Shown: piece by piece, positions 8,305 through 16,988 of the stretch
How the letters are laid out: the number at the start of each line of letters is the position of its first letter
Numbering within the stretch: the stretch's first letter is position 1
Origin: Niastella koreensis GR20-10
GTDB taxonomy: Bacteria; Bacteroidota; Bacteroidia; Chitinophagales; Chitinophagaceae
NCBI RefSeq assembly: GCF_000246855.1
Contig: NC_016609.1
Span: 8,878,744-8,942,743, forward strand
Direction: 5' to 3'
DNA: 64,000 nucleotides
The notes under the pieces: generated by a model
The model's database searches: none
Told to the model about the DNA's origin: nothing
Seen by the model: only the letters and a program-made list of their open reading frames with translations
Translations under genes and position numbers: made by a program

Positions 8305-9942
8305 ATGAAAAGATTGATCGTTGTTTTAATCTGTACTGTACAATATATAATGGCCTGGGCGCAACATGATGTGGTGAAAGATGGAGAAGCAAGTGAGTAC
8401 AACCTTAATAAACCGGAACGTGAGGAATGGTTGCGCAATGCACCAGGTGGTTTGTTTATTCATTTTAGTGTAGATGCGCAGCTGGGCATCGTGATCAGTC
8501 ATTCACTGGTAGGCGCTTCTGATGATTATGTAAACCGGTTTTTTAACGAACTGCCGGCAACCTTCAATCCGGCCCGGTTCAATCCCGAAGAGATCGCCAC
8601 CCTGGCAAAACTGGCCGGCATGAAATACATCATGTTCACCACCAAACACCATTCGGGGTTTTGCATGTGGGATACGAAATCAACGGGATTCAACATTATG
8701 AACACGCCGTACCATAAAGACCTGTTGAAAGAATTTGTGGATGCTACGCGTAAGGCAGGCTTGCAGGTAGGGTTTTATTTTTCGCCGGAGGATTTTCATT
8801 TTCTGCATACGCATAATATGCTCATAAGCCGGGATAATGTGGTGATGAATGAGCCGGTGAAAAAAGAGTTCGATGAATTTACCCGTACCCAGTGTGAGGA
8901 ACTGATGACCAACTATGGAAAAATTGATCTGCTGTTTATTGATGGTGAACCTAAGGAAGTGGTAAAAGCCACCTGCTGGAAACTGCAGCCAGACATCCTG
9001 ATAACAAGAGGGGCATTAAAAACAACCGAACAAATGCTGCCGGGCGTAACCATTCAAAAACCCTGGTTGTCGTGCATTACTATTGGAACGGCCTGGCAGT
9101 TTCAACCTACCAATGAAAGATACAAATCCGGCACTAACCTGATCGAATTGCTGATTGAAGCCCGAAGCAAAGGCGGCTCTTTATTATTGAATACCGGACC
9201 CAAACCCAATGGTGAACTGGTGGCCGATCAGGAAGACAGATTGCGGGAAATGGCAGCCTGGTATTTTATAAACAGGGAAGCGGTGGATAGTGTGCACCCC
9301 TGGGTAATTAGCCGCGAAAAGAATATCTGGTTTACAACAGCGGCCAACAAGCAAACCCTGTATGCTATAATTACCGGTTTGCCAGGTTGGGTAGAAGGGG
9401 AGCAAAAAAGTTTTACGCTGCATTCGGTAAAAGCAACGGCGAATACAATAATCAGTGTGCTGGGACAAAACGGAATAATCCAGGAATACAAACCAGGCAA
9501 GAACGTGCGCCCCTCGTTTAAACAAACAGATACAGGCCTGGTGGTATCGGTATTCCGCACTCAACGCATTTACGACGATCATAAGTGGCCCAACCCGGCA
9601 GTTATTAAAATCGAAAATATACAACCTGCCATTGAACCCGTACAGGTGGTAACGTTAGACGCCCGTTCATCCGCAACAGCCATGGTATTATCGGGTAAAG
9701 TGCTAAACTTTAAACCGGCTACGCCTATGAAGGCGCGGTTTTATTACCGGCCTTATCACGGACAGATAGAGGATTTGTACACAGGCCCCTGGATAAAATC
9801 GACCACTGCACCTATTGATAAGGATGGAAATTTTTCCGGTACGATCAATGGTTTGCAAAAAGGACAGCAGTATGAATACAAAGCGGTGGCAGAGTATAGT
9901 GGGATAGAATTGGAAGGCGATAAAAAATTATGGCATCCCTGA
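8305..9942 (+). CDS. secreted alpha-L-fucosidase, GH29
   Basis: The 545-residue enzyme removes alpha-linked L-fucose with retention. The signal peptide is MKRLIVVLICTVQYIMAWAQ, which fixes the start at 8305 rather than the upstream ATG at 8260. The GH29 barrel runs from about residue 40 to 340: KYIMFTTKHHSGFCMW is the family His-His strand, and the catalytic nucleophile is probably Asp213 in LLFIDGEP. A beta-sandwich C-terminus follows. The usual W-G motif after the first barrel His is altered (FIHFSVDAQLG), so its specificity may differ from the two GH29 enzymes at 25740 and 27269. The stop at 9942 is one base before the GH20 start, so translation is probably coupled. The family is firm; the linkage preference is unknown. 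Confidence 0.93.
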   Translation: MKRLIVVLICTVQYIMAWAQHDVVKDGEASEYNLNKPEREEWLRNAPGGLFIHFSVDAQLGIVISHSLVGASDDYVNRFFNELPATFNPARFNPEEIATLAKLAGMKYIMFTTKHHSGFCMWDTKSTGFNIMNTPYHKDLLKEFVDATRKAGLQVGFYFSPEDFHFLHTHNMLISRDNVVMNEPVKKEFDEFTRTQCEELMTNYGKIDLLFIDGEPKEVVKATCWKLQPDILITRGALKTTEQMLPGVTIQKPWLSCITIGTAWQFQPTNERYKSGTNLIELLIEARSKGGSLLLNTGPKPNGELVADQEDRLREMAAWYFINREAVDSVHPWVISREKNIWFTTAANKQTLYAIITGLPGWVEGEQKSFTLHSVKATANTIISVLGQNGIIQEYKPGKNVRPSFKQTDTGLVVSVFRTQRIYDDHKWPNPAVIKIENIQPAIEPVQVVTLDARSSATAMVLSGKVLNFKPATPMKARFYYRPYHGQIEDLYTGPWIKSTTAPIDKDGNFSGTINGLQKGQQYEYKAVAEYSGIELEGDKKLWHP

Positions 9943-9943
9943 C

Positions 9944-12241
9944 ATGAAGTACATACGTACATACCTGGTGATGATAGTAGCATTAATTGCCTGGCCATTG
10001 TCAATATGGGCACAGGCAGGTAGCGCTGCATTGCCAGCCCTGATCCCTTTACCAGTAACAATAACCCCAACGGCTGATGCCTTCTATATTACACCTGCCA
10101 CCAGAATCGTAGCAGGTCAGGCTTCCCTAAACAAAATCGCCGGATTACTAAATGGCTACGTAATTGGTTATGGCGGTAAATCATTGTCGAAAACTGCTGT
10201 TGCGGCTGGCAGTGACTTTATTTCCCTGACCATCGACTCTACCGCTGTTCCCTATAAAGAAGGGTATTTGCTTCATATTGATAAAAAAGCCATCCGTTGT
10301 ATTGGACATGACGCCGGTGGCGTGCTGCATGGGTTGCAAACCCTGCGGCAATTATGGAGTGGCGGCGGTAATAGTATAAAAGTACCCGGTTATACCATCG
10401 ATGACCATCCACGTTTTGCTTATAGAGGAATGGCGCTGGATGTAAGCCGGCATTTGTTCCCGGTTTCATTTATCAAAAAATACATCGATCTGCTGGCATT
10501 GTATAAGTTCAATACTTTTCACTGGCACCTTACCGACGACCAGGGCTGGCGGATTGAAATAAAGCAATATCCAAAATTGCAGTCGGTAGCCGCGTGGCGT
10601 AATGAAACGTTGATCGGCCATAAAAAAGAATTACCGCATCGCTTCGATGGCAAACGTTATGGCGGTTATTATACGCAGCAACAAATAAAAGAGGTGGTGC
10701 AATATGCGGCAGACCGGCAAATAACCATCATTCCTGAAATTGAAATGCCGGGCCATGCATCTGCTGCACTGGCAGCCTATCCCGCATTGGGTTGCACAGG
10801 CGGACCCTATACAACCGCTACTTATTGGGGGGTGTTTGATGATGTGTATTGCGCGGGCAACGATAGCACCTTTGTGTTTTTGCAAAATGTGCTGGATGAA
10901 GTGATGGCGCTTTTCCCATCGGCCTATATCCATATTGGCGGTGATGAATGCCCAAAAACAAGATGGCGGGTTTGTGCAAAATGCCAGCAGCGAAAACGAG
11001 CGCTGCGCCTGGCAGACGAACATGCGTTGCAGAGTTATTTCATTCAGCGAATGGAACAATATGTGAACAGTAAGGGCCGGCACATCATTGGCTGGGACGA
11101 GATTTTGGAAGGTGGCCTGGCGCCCAATGCCACGGTTATGAGCTGGCGCGGCGAAGAAGGCGGAAAAGCTGCCATTGCACAGCATCACCGGGTAATTATG
11201 ACACCCGAAACAAATTGCTATTTCGATTATTACCAATCATTATACAACGAAGAACCGCTGGCTGCAGGCGGCTTTACTCCATTGCAAAAAGTATATGGAT
11301 ACGAACCGCTGGCCGGAAATACAGACAACGCCACCTCAGATTATCTGGCAGGCGTGGAAGGACAGGCCTGGAGCGAGTATTATACCAGTGAAAAGCAGGC
11401 TGCCTATATGATCTTTCCCCGGGCAATGGCGCTGGCAGAACTGGCATGGACCCCAACCAAACAGCGCAATTATGATAATTTCCTGAACCGGTTGCGCGGC
11501 GAAGCGCGCTTGTTAAAACAAGAGAAAATTAATTATGATGCGCATTTCGATGACATCACTTATACCTCGGCGCCCCTGCAAAACAATGTTTTGCAAATAA
11601 ATTTGCAAAGCTCTTATCCTGGCGGCGAGATCAGGTTTACGACTGACAATACCGGGCCTACTTCGCAAAGTGCATTATATACCAGTGCAGTAGAAATTAA
11701 AAATACTTGTACAGTAAAAGCATTGCTCTTTAATAAAAAACATCAACCTGCGGGGCGTTTGTTTCAACAGGCATTTCGGATACATAAAGCGGTAGGCGCT
11801 GCCGTAACTTTGCAGAATAAACCCATGGACCGGTTCAACCCCGGTAATACAACCCTCGTAAATGGATTGTTTGGCAGCAACCGGTATAACGATAATCAAT
11901 GGCTGGGTTTTAGTGGCAATGATCTGCAGGCCGTTATAGATCTGGGTAAGGAGCAAACAGTACAACACCTGTCATTGGAAGTACTGAATTATCACTGGCA
12001 ACGAATGTGGGCGCCGGTTACCCTGCAGTTGCTGGCATCGAAAGATGGCGCACATTATTCAGAACTCTACCGGCAGGATTCATTTCCTGTTAATGGCATT
12101 AACAGACTGGATGTGCCGGTAACACCGGTACAGGCGCAATACATAAAAGTGATCGGCACCAACAAAGGCACCATCCCTGCGGGCGAATACGGCGCGGGTG
12201 GTAATGCCCTGCTGCTGATCGATGAAATTGTGGTTGAATAA
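9944..12241 (+). CDS. secreted beta-N-acetylhexosaminidase, GH20
   Basis: The 765-residue enzyme releases terminal beta-GlcNAc or GalNAc by substrate-assisted catalysis. A signal peptide (about 1-24) precedes the GH20b domain (about 30-155) and the catalytic barrel (about 158-500). The barrel contains FHWHLTDDQGWRIEIKQYPK and the catalytic pair Asp334-Glu335 in HIGGDECPK. A chitobiase-like C-terminal domain (about 540-610) and a discoidin-like F5/8 type C domain (about 630-765) complete it. It begins two bases after the fucosidase stop and ends 17 bases before the GntP permease gene. In context it would strip GlcNAc exposed after defucosylation. The call is firm by motifs. Confidence 0.95.
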   Translation: MKYIRTYLVMIVALIAWPLSIWAQAGSAALPALIPLPVTITPTADAFYITPATRIVAGQASLNKIAGLLNGYVIGYGGKSLSKTAVAAGSDFISLTIDSTAVPYKEGYLLHIDKKAIRCIGHDAGGVLHGLQTLRQLWSGGGNSIKVPGYTIDDHPRFAYRGMALDVSRHLFPVSFIKKYIDLLALYKFNTFHWHLTDDQGWRIEIKQYPKLQSVAAWRNETLIGHKKELPHRFDGKRYGGYYTQQQIKEVVQYAADRQITIIPEIEMPGHASAALAAYPALGCTGGPYTTATYWGVFDDVYCAGNDSTFVFLQNVLDEVMALFPSAYIHIGGDECPKTRWRVCAKCQQRKRALRLADEHALQSYFIQRMEQYVNSKGRHIIGWDEILEGGLAPNATVMSWRGEEGGKAAIAQHHRVIMTPETNCYFDYYQSLYNEEPLAAGGFTPLQKVYGYEPLAGNTDNATSDYLAGVEGQAWSEYYTSEKQAAYMIFPRAMALAELAWTPTKQRNYDNFLNRLRGEARLLKQEKINYDAHFDDITYTSAPLQNNVLQINLQSSYPGGEIRFTTDNTGPTSQSALYTSAVEIKNTCTVKALLFNKKHQPAGRLFQQAFRIHKAVGAAVTLQNKPMDRFNPGNTTLVNGLFGSNRYNDNQWLGFSGNDLQAVIDLGKEQTVQHLSLEVLNYHWQRMWAPVTLQLLASKDGAHYSELYRQDSFPVNGINRLDVPVTPVQAQYIKVIGTNKGTIPAGEYGAGGNALLLIDEIVVE

Positions 12242-12257
12242 AAACTAATAGAAAGAA

Positions 12258-13574
12258 ATGTCCATACTAATCGTATTGCTTTGCATTGTTATACTGATCC
12301 TGCTGATTACGTGGGGAAAGCTGAATGCGTTTCTGGCGTTTTTGATCATCTCCCTGTTGGCAGGATTGTTATTGAAACTGCCGCCGGAAAAAATTATGTC
12401 GGCAGTGCAGCAGGGTATGGGCGATACATTAGGTTCCCTGGTAAGCATTATTTGTTTGGGCGCCATGCTGGGCAAACTGGTAGCAGAAAGCGGCGCAGCA
12501 CAAAAAATTGCAACGGTACTGATGGGTGCGTTTGGCGCCCGGTATCTGCAATGGGCATTAATGATCACCGGGTTTATTATAGGCATTCCATTGTTCTATG
12601 GAGTAGGATTTGTGTTGATGGTGCCGCTGATCTTTTCAGTTGTATACCAGTATAAATTACCAGCGGTATATATTGGTTTGCCCATGTTGGCGGCATTGTC
12701 TGTAACGCATGGTTTTCTGCCCCCGCATCCATCACCTACCGCGTTGGTACAACAATTCGGGGCCAGCATGGGTATTACTTTGTTATACGGATTGCTCATT
12801 GCCATTCCGGCTATCATTATTGCCGGTCCATTGTTTTCAAGAGTGGTGAAGAATATAAAGTCGGAACCATTGGAATTATTCAGGCCACAGGCCATTGATA
12901 AAACCCAATTGCCCGGAAGCGCCAATAGTTTTATCACTTCTTTGTTGCCGGTATTTCTGCTTACGGCTACTACGGTGCTGAATTACCTCTTAAGCAACAA
13001 CCAATCAGCAAAGGGAGTACTAACCCTGGTCAGTGAACCCGGGCTTATCATGCTGGTATCTGTTTTAGTAGCCGCTTTTACGTTAGGCACCGGCTGCGGC
13101 AGGTCTATGAAATCGGTAATGGCCATCTATGGCGAAGCAGTGAAAGATGTGGGGATGATCCTGTTGATCATTGCCGGTTCAGGAGCGTTGAAACAGGTAT
13201 TAACGGAGAGTGGGGTAAGCAAAGAAATTGCGGCAGCATTGGAAACCTGGCCCGTTCATCCATTGGTGCTGGCCTGGTGTATGGCCGGCATCATTCGCAT
13301 TTGTGTGGGCTCGGCTACGGTGGCGGGGTTAACAACAGCCGGTATCATTGCGCCTTTGCTGGCTAAAACATCGGTAAATGCCAACCTGATGGTGTTATCG
13401 GTAGGCGCCGGCAGCTTATTGTTCTCGCACGTAAATGATGCGGGGTTCTGGCTTTTTAAAGAATATTTCAATTTGAGCATAAAAGACACCTTAAAAACCT
13501 GGTCGGTAATGGAAACAATTGTGGCTGTAACCGGATTGGTTGGTGTAATGATCCTGAGTTATACTATCGGTTAA
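12258..13574 (+). CDS. GntP-family gluconate-type permease
   Basis: The 438-residue inner-membrane protein has about a dozen hydrophobic helices. It carries family-typical segments such as GYGVGFVLMVPLIF-like residues near 115-130 (seen as FYGVGFVLMVPLIF) and HGFLPPHPSPTALV near residue 150. GntP proteins import gluconate or related sugar acids with protons; some relatives carry idonate, glycerate or D-serine. It sits between GH20 and RidA with spacings of 17 and 24 bases, so it is part of the same operon. With RidA and a KDG-kinase-like gene behind it, a sugar-acid or amino-sugar-acid substrate is likely, but that is inference. The family is sure; the substrate is not. Confidence 0.9.
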   Translation: MSILIVLLCIVILILLITWGKLNAFLAFLIISLLAGLLLKLPPEKIMSAVQQGMGDTLGSLVSIICLGAMLGKLVAESGAAQKIATVLMGAFGARYLQWALMITGFIIGIPLFYGVGFVLMVPLIFSVVYQYKLPAVYIGLPMLAALSVTHGFLPPHPSPTALVQQFGASMGITLLYGLLIAIPAIIIAGPLFSRVVKNIKSEPLELFRPQAIDKTQLPGSANSFITSLLPVFLLTATTVLNYLLSNNQSAKGVLTLVSEPGLIMLVSVLVAAFTLGTGCGRSMKSVMAIYGEAVKDVGMILLIIAGSGALKQVLTESGVSKEIAAALETWPVHPLVLAWCMAGIIRICVGSATVAGLTTAGIIAPLLAKTSVNANLMVLSVGAGSLLFSHVNDAGFWLFKEYFNLSIKDTLKTWSVMETIVAVTGLVGVMILSYTIG

Positions 13575-13597
13575 AATAAATATCAAACATTGAACAA

Positions 13598-14059
13598 ATG
13601 AACGCAGAAGAAAGATTCAAAGCACTGGGATTAAAATTACCTCCTGCTCCCACACCATTGGGTGTGTACAAACCTTATCTCATCGATGGTAAATATCTGT
13701 ATTTATCCGGCCACGGGCCTGTGAAGGAAGATAAAACCCTCATTATTGGCCGTATAGGAAGCGAGCTGAATGTAGAGGAGGGTAAGCTGGCAGCCCAGCA
13801 GGTAGGGCTTACTATGTTGGCAACGATCTGCACACATGTTGGCAGTCTCGATAAAATAAAGCGCGTGATCAAAGTGCTGGGTATGGTGAATTGCACAGCT
13901 GATTTTGAGCGGCATCCTTATATCATCAACGGCTGCAGTGAATTGTTTGCTGCGGTATGGGGCGAAGAGAATGGCATTGGCGTTCGCAGCGCCGTAGGAT
14001 TTGGTTCTTTACCCGATAATATTCCGGTGGAGATCGAGGCGATGTTTGAGTTGGTGTAG
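13598..14059 (+). CDS. RidA/YjgF-family enamine/imine deaminase
   Basis: RidA proteins hydrolyse reactive enamine or imine intermediates released by PLP-dependent dehydratases. The 153-residue protein has the family core YLSGHGPV near residue 38. Its C-terminal stretch is VRSAVGFGSLPDNIPVEIEA, in which the Arg matches the catalytic arginine of E. coli RidA (in ARSCVEVARLP). It is slightly longer than the 128-residue classic form. It lies 24 bases after the GntP permease gene. No PLP dehydratase is encoded nearby, although one would be the natural partner; it may be elsewhere in the genome. The family is firm. Confidence 0.9.
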   Translation: MNAEERFKALGLKLPPAPTPLGVYKPYLIDGKYLYLSGHGPVKEDKTLIIGRIGSELNVEEGKLAAQQVGLTMLATICTHVGSLDKIKRVIKVLGMVNCTADFERHPYIINGCSELFAAVWGEENGIGVRSAVGFGSLPDNIPVEIEAMFELV

Positions 14060-14090
14060 GGGAGTTGACCAGTTAACCAGGAAAATGCAA

Positions 14091-14126
14091 GTTGATAGCG
14101 TTGATAGGGTTGATATAGTTGATAAA
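14091..14126. repeat. GTTGATAG-type short word repeat
   Basis: Four near-identical GTTGATA words follow one another in the spacer between RidA and the kinase. The same block recurs almost exactly at 43062-43086, and in reverse complement at about 61175-61203 and 51404-51420. The remaining spacer to 14266 contains AGCTT/CAGCTT words (14195-14225). No gene is seen here. Confidence 0.6.
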
Positions 14127-14266
14127 GGCCAGAGCCAAAACCGGAACTGTATTTGCTTTCAGCTTTTACCTTTCAGTTTTTTGCCTGTATTTGTTTGCAG
14201 CTTATAGCTTGAAGCTTGTAGCTGTTTTCTGCCGAAATTGGGTTATACTTGTTGTAAATGTAATGA

Positions 14267-15298
14267 ATGATGATTACCCCCAGTCCTGTTCAGTTGACCG
14301 CATTTGGTGAATTTATGCTGCGGTTGCACAGCGCCGGATCGCAACGTTTTTTACAGACCCAGGAGTACAAAGCATACTATGCAGGGGCAGAAGCCAATGC
14401 CTGTGTGTTGTTGTCACGCCTGGGTGTTACAACCAGGTATGTTACCCGTGTTCCGCAAAATGACATTGCACTGGCTGGCATTCAGCAATTGCAAAGTCAT
14501 GGCATAGCTACCGGCCATATAGTATATGGTGGTGAAAAGCTGGGCCTTTATTTTACGGAGCCGGGTAATCATATCCGCCCCACACGGGTGATCTACGACC
14601 GGGCCGGTTCCTCTTATGCAGAACTGCAACCCGGCATGATCGATTGGAAGCAATCATTAAACGATTCTCAATATTTTCATTGGTCGGGCGTGGCTCCGGC
14701 GGTTTCACAAAGCGCAGCCGATGTATGCGCCGAAGCGCTGGCTGTGGCAAAACAGCAGGGCGTTATCATTTCAGCCGATTTCAATTATCGTAGTACTTTA
14801 TGGAAATACGGTAAGAAAGCGGCCGACATTATGCCCGCCTTATTGCAACCGAGCGACATAGTAGTGGCTGACCTGGATTCAGCTGCTGTATATTACGGCA
14901 TCAATACCGATGCCAATGCCTCATTGGAAGAACGGTTCAAACAATGCAGCGGCGCCTTGCAGCAACGATTGCCCAACATGAAAACCCTGGGCATGAGCTT
15001 TCGCAAAACCGATGGTCCAGTACATATTTATTCAAGCGCTTTGATGCACAACGGGCAGTATTATTTTTCTACCGGTTATAAGTTGCCCTATATCACTGAC
15101 CAGATTGGTACAGGTGATGCCTTCACCGCCGGGATGTTATACGGATTGATGAATGGGTATGAACCACAGGCCATCGTTGAATTTGCCACCGCCTGCGGCG
15201 CCCTGAAACAAAGCATTCATGGCGATTGGGCAGTAATTTCTAAAATGGAGGTTGAGCAATTTATGCAAACCGGATCATCTGGAAGAATAATTAGATAA
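14267..15298 (+). CDS. kdgK: PfkB-family sugar kinase, 2-dehydro-3-deoxygluconokinase-like
   Basis: The 343-residue cytoplasmic kinase has a PfkB fold. The N-terminal substrate loop YYAGAEANACVLLSRLG lies at about residues 30-50, and the C-terminal anion-hole and catalytic motif GTGDAFTAG at about 284. The overall pattern (FGEFMLRL start, GGAEAN-like loop, late GTGDAF) fits 2-keto-3-deoxygluconate kinases, which make KDPG from KDG and ATP; other PfkB substrates cannot be excluded. No KDPG aldolase is in the window. It is separated from RidA by a 207-bp word-repeat spacer but has the same orientation and probably the same transcript. ATGs at 14267 and 14270 are both possible starts. Confidence 0.82.
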   Translation: MMITPSPVQLTAFGEFMLRLHSAGSQRFLQTQEYKAYYAGAEANACVLLSRLGVTTRYVTRVPQNDIALAGIQQLQSHGIATGHIVYGGEKLGLYFTEPGNHIRPTRVIYDRAGSSYAELQPGMIDWKQSLNDSQYFHWSGVAPAVSQSAADVCAEALAVAKQQGVIISADFNYRSTLWKYGKKAADIMPALLQPSDIVVADLDSAAVYYGINTDANASLEERFKQCSGALQQRLPNMKTLGMSFRKTDGPVHIYSSALMHNGQYYFSTGYKLPYITDQIGTGDAFTAGMLYGLMNGYEPQAIVEFATACGALKQSIHGDWAVISKMEVEQFMQTGSSGRIIR

Positions 15299-15458
15299 AG
15301 GCAGTAGGCAGTGGGCAGTAGGCAGTGGTGAAAACGGCAGAGGGCAGAGTTGCCACGACGCGGCAACAATGGTGGTAATGAGTCTGAAATAGGTAAAAAG
15401 AAAAATAGTCGCAAGGCAGTATTCCTCCCCCTTCACCGGAGGGGGCGGGGAGGCCTGC
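15299..15458. repeat. composite spacer: GGCAGTA words, small palindrome, GC-rich palindrome
   Basis: Tandem GGCAGTA/GGCAGTG words (15299-15325) are followed by a near-palindrome with GTTGCC/GGCAAC arms (15349-15367). After an AT-rich stretch comes the GC-rich element CCTCCCCC..GGGGAGGCCTG (15424-15455). The same order of parts appears in front of the GH92 gene (58618-58757), including the lead-in word GGCAGTATT. The last part also recurs at 44324 and 61050. It ends about 20 bases before the dipeptidase start. Confidence 0.7.
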
Positions 15459-15475
15459 AACAACAAATTTAAAGC

Positions 15476-16549
15476 ATGTTTATTATAGACGCACACCTGG
15501 ATTTAAGTATGAATGCCATGGAATGGAACCGCGATCTGCGGCAATCAGTTATGGACATTCGCAAAAGGGAAATGGGATTGACAGATAAACCTGACAGAGC
15601 TAAAGGCACCGTAGCGCTGCCTGAATTACGTAAGGGAAATATAGGGTTGGTGGTAGCTACGCAAATTGCCCGCTATATAGAGCCGGGTAGTTGGCTGCCT
15701 GGCTGGCATTCGCCCGAACAGGCATGGTCGCAAACCCAGGCGCAGCTGGCCTGGTACAAAGCCATGGAAGCCGACGGTGAAATGGTGATGATAAAAAACA
15801 AGACTGATCTGGAAAGTCATCTGGCGTTGTGGCTGAATGGCGAACCCAATGATAAGAAACCCATCGGCTATATCCTGAGCCTGGAAGGAGCCGATTCTAT
15901 AGTTACACTTAAGCACCTGGAAATAGCCCATGCCTATGGATTGCGGGCTGTTGGTCCGGCCCATTATGGCCCCGGCCGTTATGCCAATGGTACCGATGCT
16001 ATCGGCGGATTGAATGCCATGGGCAGGGAACTTATAAAAGAAATGGACCGGTTAAACATGATCCTCGATGCCACGCATTTGTGCGATGACGCCTTTTGGG
16101 ATGCCCTCAGCATTTTTAAAGGACCGGTATGGGCCAGCCATAACAATTGCAGGGTGTTGGTTAATCACAACCGTCAGTTCAGTGATGACATGATAAAGGC
16201 ATTGATAGAAAGAGATGTTGTAATCGGCGGGGCGCTCGATGCCTGGATGATGGTGCCTGGCTGGGTACGGCAGCAATCGACGCCCGAAGGCATGCATTGC
16301 AACCTCGACAAAATGCTCGATCACCTGGATCATATCTGCCAGCTGGCAGGCAATACCCGGCATGTGGGTATTGGTACCGATCTCGATGGGGCCTTTGGCA
16401 AGGAACAATCTCCCTATGACCTGGAAACCATTGCCGATCTGCAGAAGATCCCTGTTTTGTTAACCAAACGTGGATATGCACCCGCAGATATTGAAGCCAT
16501 TATGCACGGCAACTGGCTGCGCTTCCTGCGAAAAGCATGGAGCAATTAA
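15476..16549 (+). CDS. membrane-dipeptidase family (M19) metallopeptidase
   Basis: M19 enzymes use a two-zinc centre to hydrolyse dipeptides, often those with a D-residue at the C-terminus. The 357-residue protein begins IIDAHLDLSMNAMEWN with zinc ligands His7 and Asp9. It has the bridging Glu in LSLEGAD and the further His ligands in DATHLCDDAFWD and ASHNNCR. There is no signal peptide, so it is cytoplasmic, which is usual for bacterial members. It is the last gene of the run begun at 3391. A hairpin with a T-run follows at 16598-16635. Its tie to the GntP/RidA/kinase set is unclear; it could act on amino-acid conjugates or D-amino acid compounds. The family is firm. Confidence 0.9.
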   Translation: MFIIDAHLDLSMNAMEWNRDLRQSVMDIRKREMGLTDKPDRAKGTVALPELRKGNIGLVVATQIARYIEPGSWLPGWHSPEQAWSQTQAQLAWYKAMEADGEMVMIKNKTDLESHLALWLNGEPNDKKPIGYILSLEGADSIVTLKHLEIAHAYGLRAVGPAHYGPGRYANGTDAIGGLNAMGRELIKEMDRLNMILDATHLCDDAFWDALSIFKGPVWASHNNCRVLVNHNRQFSDDMIKALIERDVVIGGALDAWMMVPGWVRQQSTPEGMHCNLDKMLDHLDHICQLAGNTRHVGIGTDLDGAFGKEQSPYDLETIADLQKIPVLLTKRGYAPADIEAIMHGNWLRFLRKAWSN

Positions 16550-16988
16550 TGTTTAAAGGTTGTTTAACAATCCGGGTAATTTTTTAAATAAGAAGTATGC
16601 CAGCCCCAAAACGGTGGGCTGGCAGCGTTGTTTTTAACGGTAAATACGTTTTTTGGGATAAATAATAACCGCTTAATTATAAGAGTCTTACTTACAATTT
16701 CTCCACTGGCTTCGCTTTTAAGGAATGTTTTATGAACAATAGGCACAAAAATGGCTTATAGCAGCATGACTGTCATTGCTACGGTCATTGCAGGCAACAT
16801 CGATACCCTTCCGTCCAACCTTTCACCCCTGGTCTGTAGTAGATATTTTAGTTAGCTCAATACATGAAGGCGCTTTAATAACATTTTAATAACCCAACGG
16901 TTGTGTAATAAGCAGCCGTACTATAAATGACTTGATACAACCATAGGCAAATTATACTATACAGAAATTTATTTATATAGAACTTGTT
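16550..16988. other. 439-bp spacer without a gene
   Basis: Apart from the hairpin at 16598-16635 I see no coding sequence, RNA gene or clear promoter. The second half (16840-16988) is AT-rich and must hold the promoter of the glycosyltransferase gene. The one short reverse-strand open frame (16564-16746) has no recognisable features. Confidence 0.6.
16598..16635 (+). terminator. probable Rho-independent terminator of the 3391-16549 operon
   Basis: A perfect 9-bp stem (TGCCAGCCC at 16598-16606, GGGCTGGCA at 16616-16624) with a nine-base loop is followed after a short gap by GTTGTTTTT. It lies 49 bases after the dipeptidase stop. The T-run is slightly displaced, so the call is moderate. Confidence 0.65.
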
